A stretch of 6,993 nt of DNA from JBNJDW01 sp051745265 (GTDB lineage: Bacteria; Pseudomonadota; Alphaproteobacteria; Micavibrionales; CSBR16-224). Below are positions 5,369 to 6,993 of the stretch, in pieces (within the stretch, counting starts at the first letter, position 1; every line of letters starts with the position of its first letter). The position numbers and the translations under genes were made by a program. The notes below the pieces were generated by a model. The model was not told the DNA's origin. It saw only the letters and a program-made list of their open reading frames with translations, and did no database searches. The stretch spans positions 1-6,993 of the forward strand of contig JBNJDW010000099.1 of NCBI GenBank assembly GCA_051745265.1. The letters run 5' to 3'.

Positions 5369-6946
5369 TTATTCTGCGGCTGCTTTTAAAGCATTCGCTT
5401 TATCAAGTGCGGTTTCATACAGGTCTTTGCGGCGATCTTTAAGATTGCGAACACTGCCATTTTCATGAAGTTCGGTCAGACGGTTCAAATCAAGATCGGC
5501 GATCAATGTCATTTCCGTATTTGGTGTGGCTTCGGCTGCGATACAATCATGCGCAAAGGTAAAGTCAGACGGCGTCAGGACAGCGGCCTGCGAATACTGC
5601 ATATCCATGTTGGTCACACTCGGCAGGTTACCGGTTGAACCGGACAAGGCCACATAGCATTCGTTTTCAATCGCCCGGGCCTGCGCGCAGTAGCGTACCC
5701 GCTGATAGGCGTTTTTGGTATCCGTCCAATAGGGCACAAAGATGATTTCGACATCCTGCTCACCCATAATCCGGCCCAGTTCAGGGAATTCAGCGTCATA
5801 GCAGATCAAAATGCCAATTTTACCGAAATCGGTATCAAAGACCTTGATCGTGTCACCGCCGACCATGCCCCATTGATCCTTTTCATGCGGCGTAATATGA
5901 ATTTTATGCTGTTCATCCCATGTCCCGTCGCGGCGGCACAGATAGGCAACATTGCGCAGCGTGCCATCACTGTATTCGGGCACACTGCCGCCGATAATGT
6001 TAATATTATAATTCACGGCAAGGTTCACCAGCTTCTTACGAATGGTTTCGGTATGTGACGCCAGCTCGCGCACGGCTTCGGCCGGATCCATATCGTTATC
6101 ATTGCCCATCAGCGCGGCATTGAAAAACTCCGGGAACAGAATAACATCTGATCCATAGCTCGATACCGCATCAACGAAATATTCAACCTGTTGGAGGAAA
6201 TCATCAATATCCTTCAGGATACGCATCTGCCACTGGACAACCCCGACTTTGACCCGCTGGTGATAACGGGTCAGCGCAATGCCTTCCGACTCTTCTTCGG
6301 GTTCATGGTAAATATTCAACCATTCAAGCAGCGTCGCATAGCCTTGCGAGGCTTTATCCTCACTCATATAATTCTTAAGAATTTTACGGACATGGAAACC
6401 GTTTGACAGCTGAAAGGTCAAAATCGGATCAACCAACTCCTTGGCCCGAACCTTTTTGACATATTCCTGCGGTGTCATTTCATCTTTGACCGCTTCATAT
6501 CCCGGAATACGACCCCCGGCAATAATGCCCTGCAGATTGAGATTATAACAAATTTCTTTGCGCGCATCATACAGCCGCCGGCCCAAACGCATGCCGCGAT
6601 AGGCCGGATCAACAAAGACATCAATCCCGTACAACGTATCGCCGTCCGGGGTATGGGTGGTAAATTTGCCTTTGGCGGTGATCTTGTCATAGCTGTGGCG
6701 ATCGCCCCATTTACTGTAATCGACAATCAGGCTAAAGGCAGCCGCAACAAGCTTGCCGTTATCCTCAACACCGACCTGACCTTCGGGAAAACGTTTCAGC
6801 AGATACTGAATCTCATCTTTTTCCCATGGACCGATTGACGGATAGATTTCGGTCATGATCCGTCGGATATCTTCATAATCCGATTCCTCGACCTGACGCA
6901 GCTTCAGATAATGCTCGTCACTGTTTTCTACTTCGTTATCCGTCAT
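5369..6946 (-). CDS. GNAT N-acetyltransferase / carbon-nitrogen hydrolase (nitrilase) fusion protein
   Basis: A 525-residue two-domain protein with no signal peptide or membrane segment, so probably cytoplasmic. Residues about 14-190 form a GNAT (RimI-like) fold; the acetyl-CoA pyrophosphate loop is VDPAYRGMRLG (112-122), fitting R-x-x-x-x-G. Residues about 232-490 form a nitrilase-superfamily domain beginning VGVVQWQ (234-240). Its Glu-Lys-Cys triad is visible: Glu273 in LFPEFF, Lys348 in EQHKIHI and Cys382 in ILICYDAEFPE. The architecture fits the nitrilase branch described as fused to an N-terminal RimI-like domain (branch 12), whose substrate is, as far as I know, not established. Both active-site motif sets look intact. 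An amide hydrolase or amidase paired with acyl transfer is a reasonable guess, but no substrate can be named. The start ATG has AAAGGG 5 nt upstream. It precedes purF in the same direction, but a functional tie to purine synthesis is not shown. Confidence 0.9.
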   Translation of the reverse strand: MTDNEVENSDEHYLKLRQVEESDYEDIRRIMTEIYPSIGPWEKDEIQYLLKRFPEGQVGVEDNGKLVAAAFSLIVDYSKWGDRHSYDKITAKGKFTTHTPDGDTLYGIDVFVDPAYRGMRLGRRLYDARKEICYNLNLQGIIAGGRIPGYEAVKDEMTPQEYVKKVRAKELVDPILTFQLSNGFHVRKILKNYMSEDKASQGYATLLEWLNIYHEPEEESEGIALTRYHQRVKVGVVQWQMRILKDIDDFLQQVEYFVDAVSSYGSDVILFPEFFNAALMGNDNDMDPAEAVRELASHTETIRKKLVNLAVNYNINIIGGSVPEYSDGTLRNVAYLCRRDGTWDEQHKIHITPHEKDQWGMVGGDTIKVFDTDFGKIGILICYDAEFPELGRIMGEQDVEIIFVPYWTDTKNAYQRVRYCAQARAIENECYVALSGSTGNLPSVTNMDMQYSQAAVLTPSDFTFAHDCIAAEATPNTEMTLIADLDLNRLTELHENGSVRNLKDRRKDLYETALDKANALKAAAE

Positions 6947-6978
6947 TTCTGCCCTTTATGAATCAGTTTTGAAAGGTG

Positions 6979-6984
6979 ATTATA
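6979..6984 (-). promoter_or_regulatory. Consensus -10 box upstream of the GNAT/nitrilase gene
   Basis: A perfect TATAAT occurs on the minus strand 32 nt before the ATG. Initiation near 6972 would give a leader of about 26 nt that contains the AAAGGG ribosome site (6952-6957). The matching -35 box would fall at or beyond the window edge, so only half of the promoter can be judged. Confidence 0.45.
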
Positions 6985-6993
6985 CTCAAAAAC

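Noticed and set aside
5351..5370. AGGG-TATAT-CCCT inverted repeat followed by a T-run on the plus strand
   Set aside because: The stem is only four base pairs and no plus-strand gene exists for it to terminate.
1..6993. Mobile element, CRISPR, toxin-antitoxin or defence system
   Set aside because: Almost every base is covered by metabolic genes on one strand; no transposase, repeat array, tRNA or paired small genes were seen, so no exotic system is claimed.

Overview
The window is an ordinary, densely packed bacterial chromosome segment in which every supported gene lies on the minus strand, so transcription runs from right to left. Five consecutive genes belong to de novo purine (IMP) biosynthesis, in transcriptional order purF, purE, purC, purD, purN. 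A sixth gene, an acetyltransferase-nitrilase fusion, sits upstream. The Shine-Dalgarno sites, ATGA/GTGA stop-start overlaps and sigma70-like -10 boxes indicate a bacterium, probably Gram-negative and perhaps an alphaproteobacterium. The proteins are divergent enough that I cannot place it further.

Layout from right to left: 6947-6993 is a short leader with a perfect TATAAT on the minus strand. 5369-6946 encodes the GNAT/nitrilase fusion (525 aa). 5278-5368 is the only real intergenic gap, with a candidate promoter for purF and a weak hairpin. 3727-5277 is purF, 2963-3730 purE, 1831-3000 purC, 518-1834 purD, and 1-521 purN, cut by the left window edge.

The five pur genes cover PRPP to phosphoribosylamine (PurF), then GAR (PurD), formyl-GAR (PurN), the AIR/N5-CAIR to CAIR carboxylation step (PurE) and SAICAR (PurC). 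PurL/Q/S, PurM, PurK, PurB and PurH are not visible and must lie outside the window. Each pur gene overlaps the next: 4 nt at three junctions and 38 nt at purE/purC. This implies one polycistronic message with coupled translation.

No mobile element, CRISPR array, tRNA, rRNA or obvious horizontally acquired island is present. The most interesting features are in the enzymes. PurE carries an extra C-terminal domain that looks like a decayed second PurE repeat, and the usually conserved His of its AAHLPG motif is Ala. The PurC encoded directly after it is much longer than typical bacterial PurC. The GNAT/nitrilase fusion belongs to a nitrilase branch that, to my knowledge, has no established substrate.
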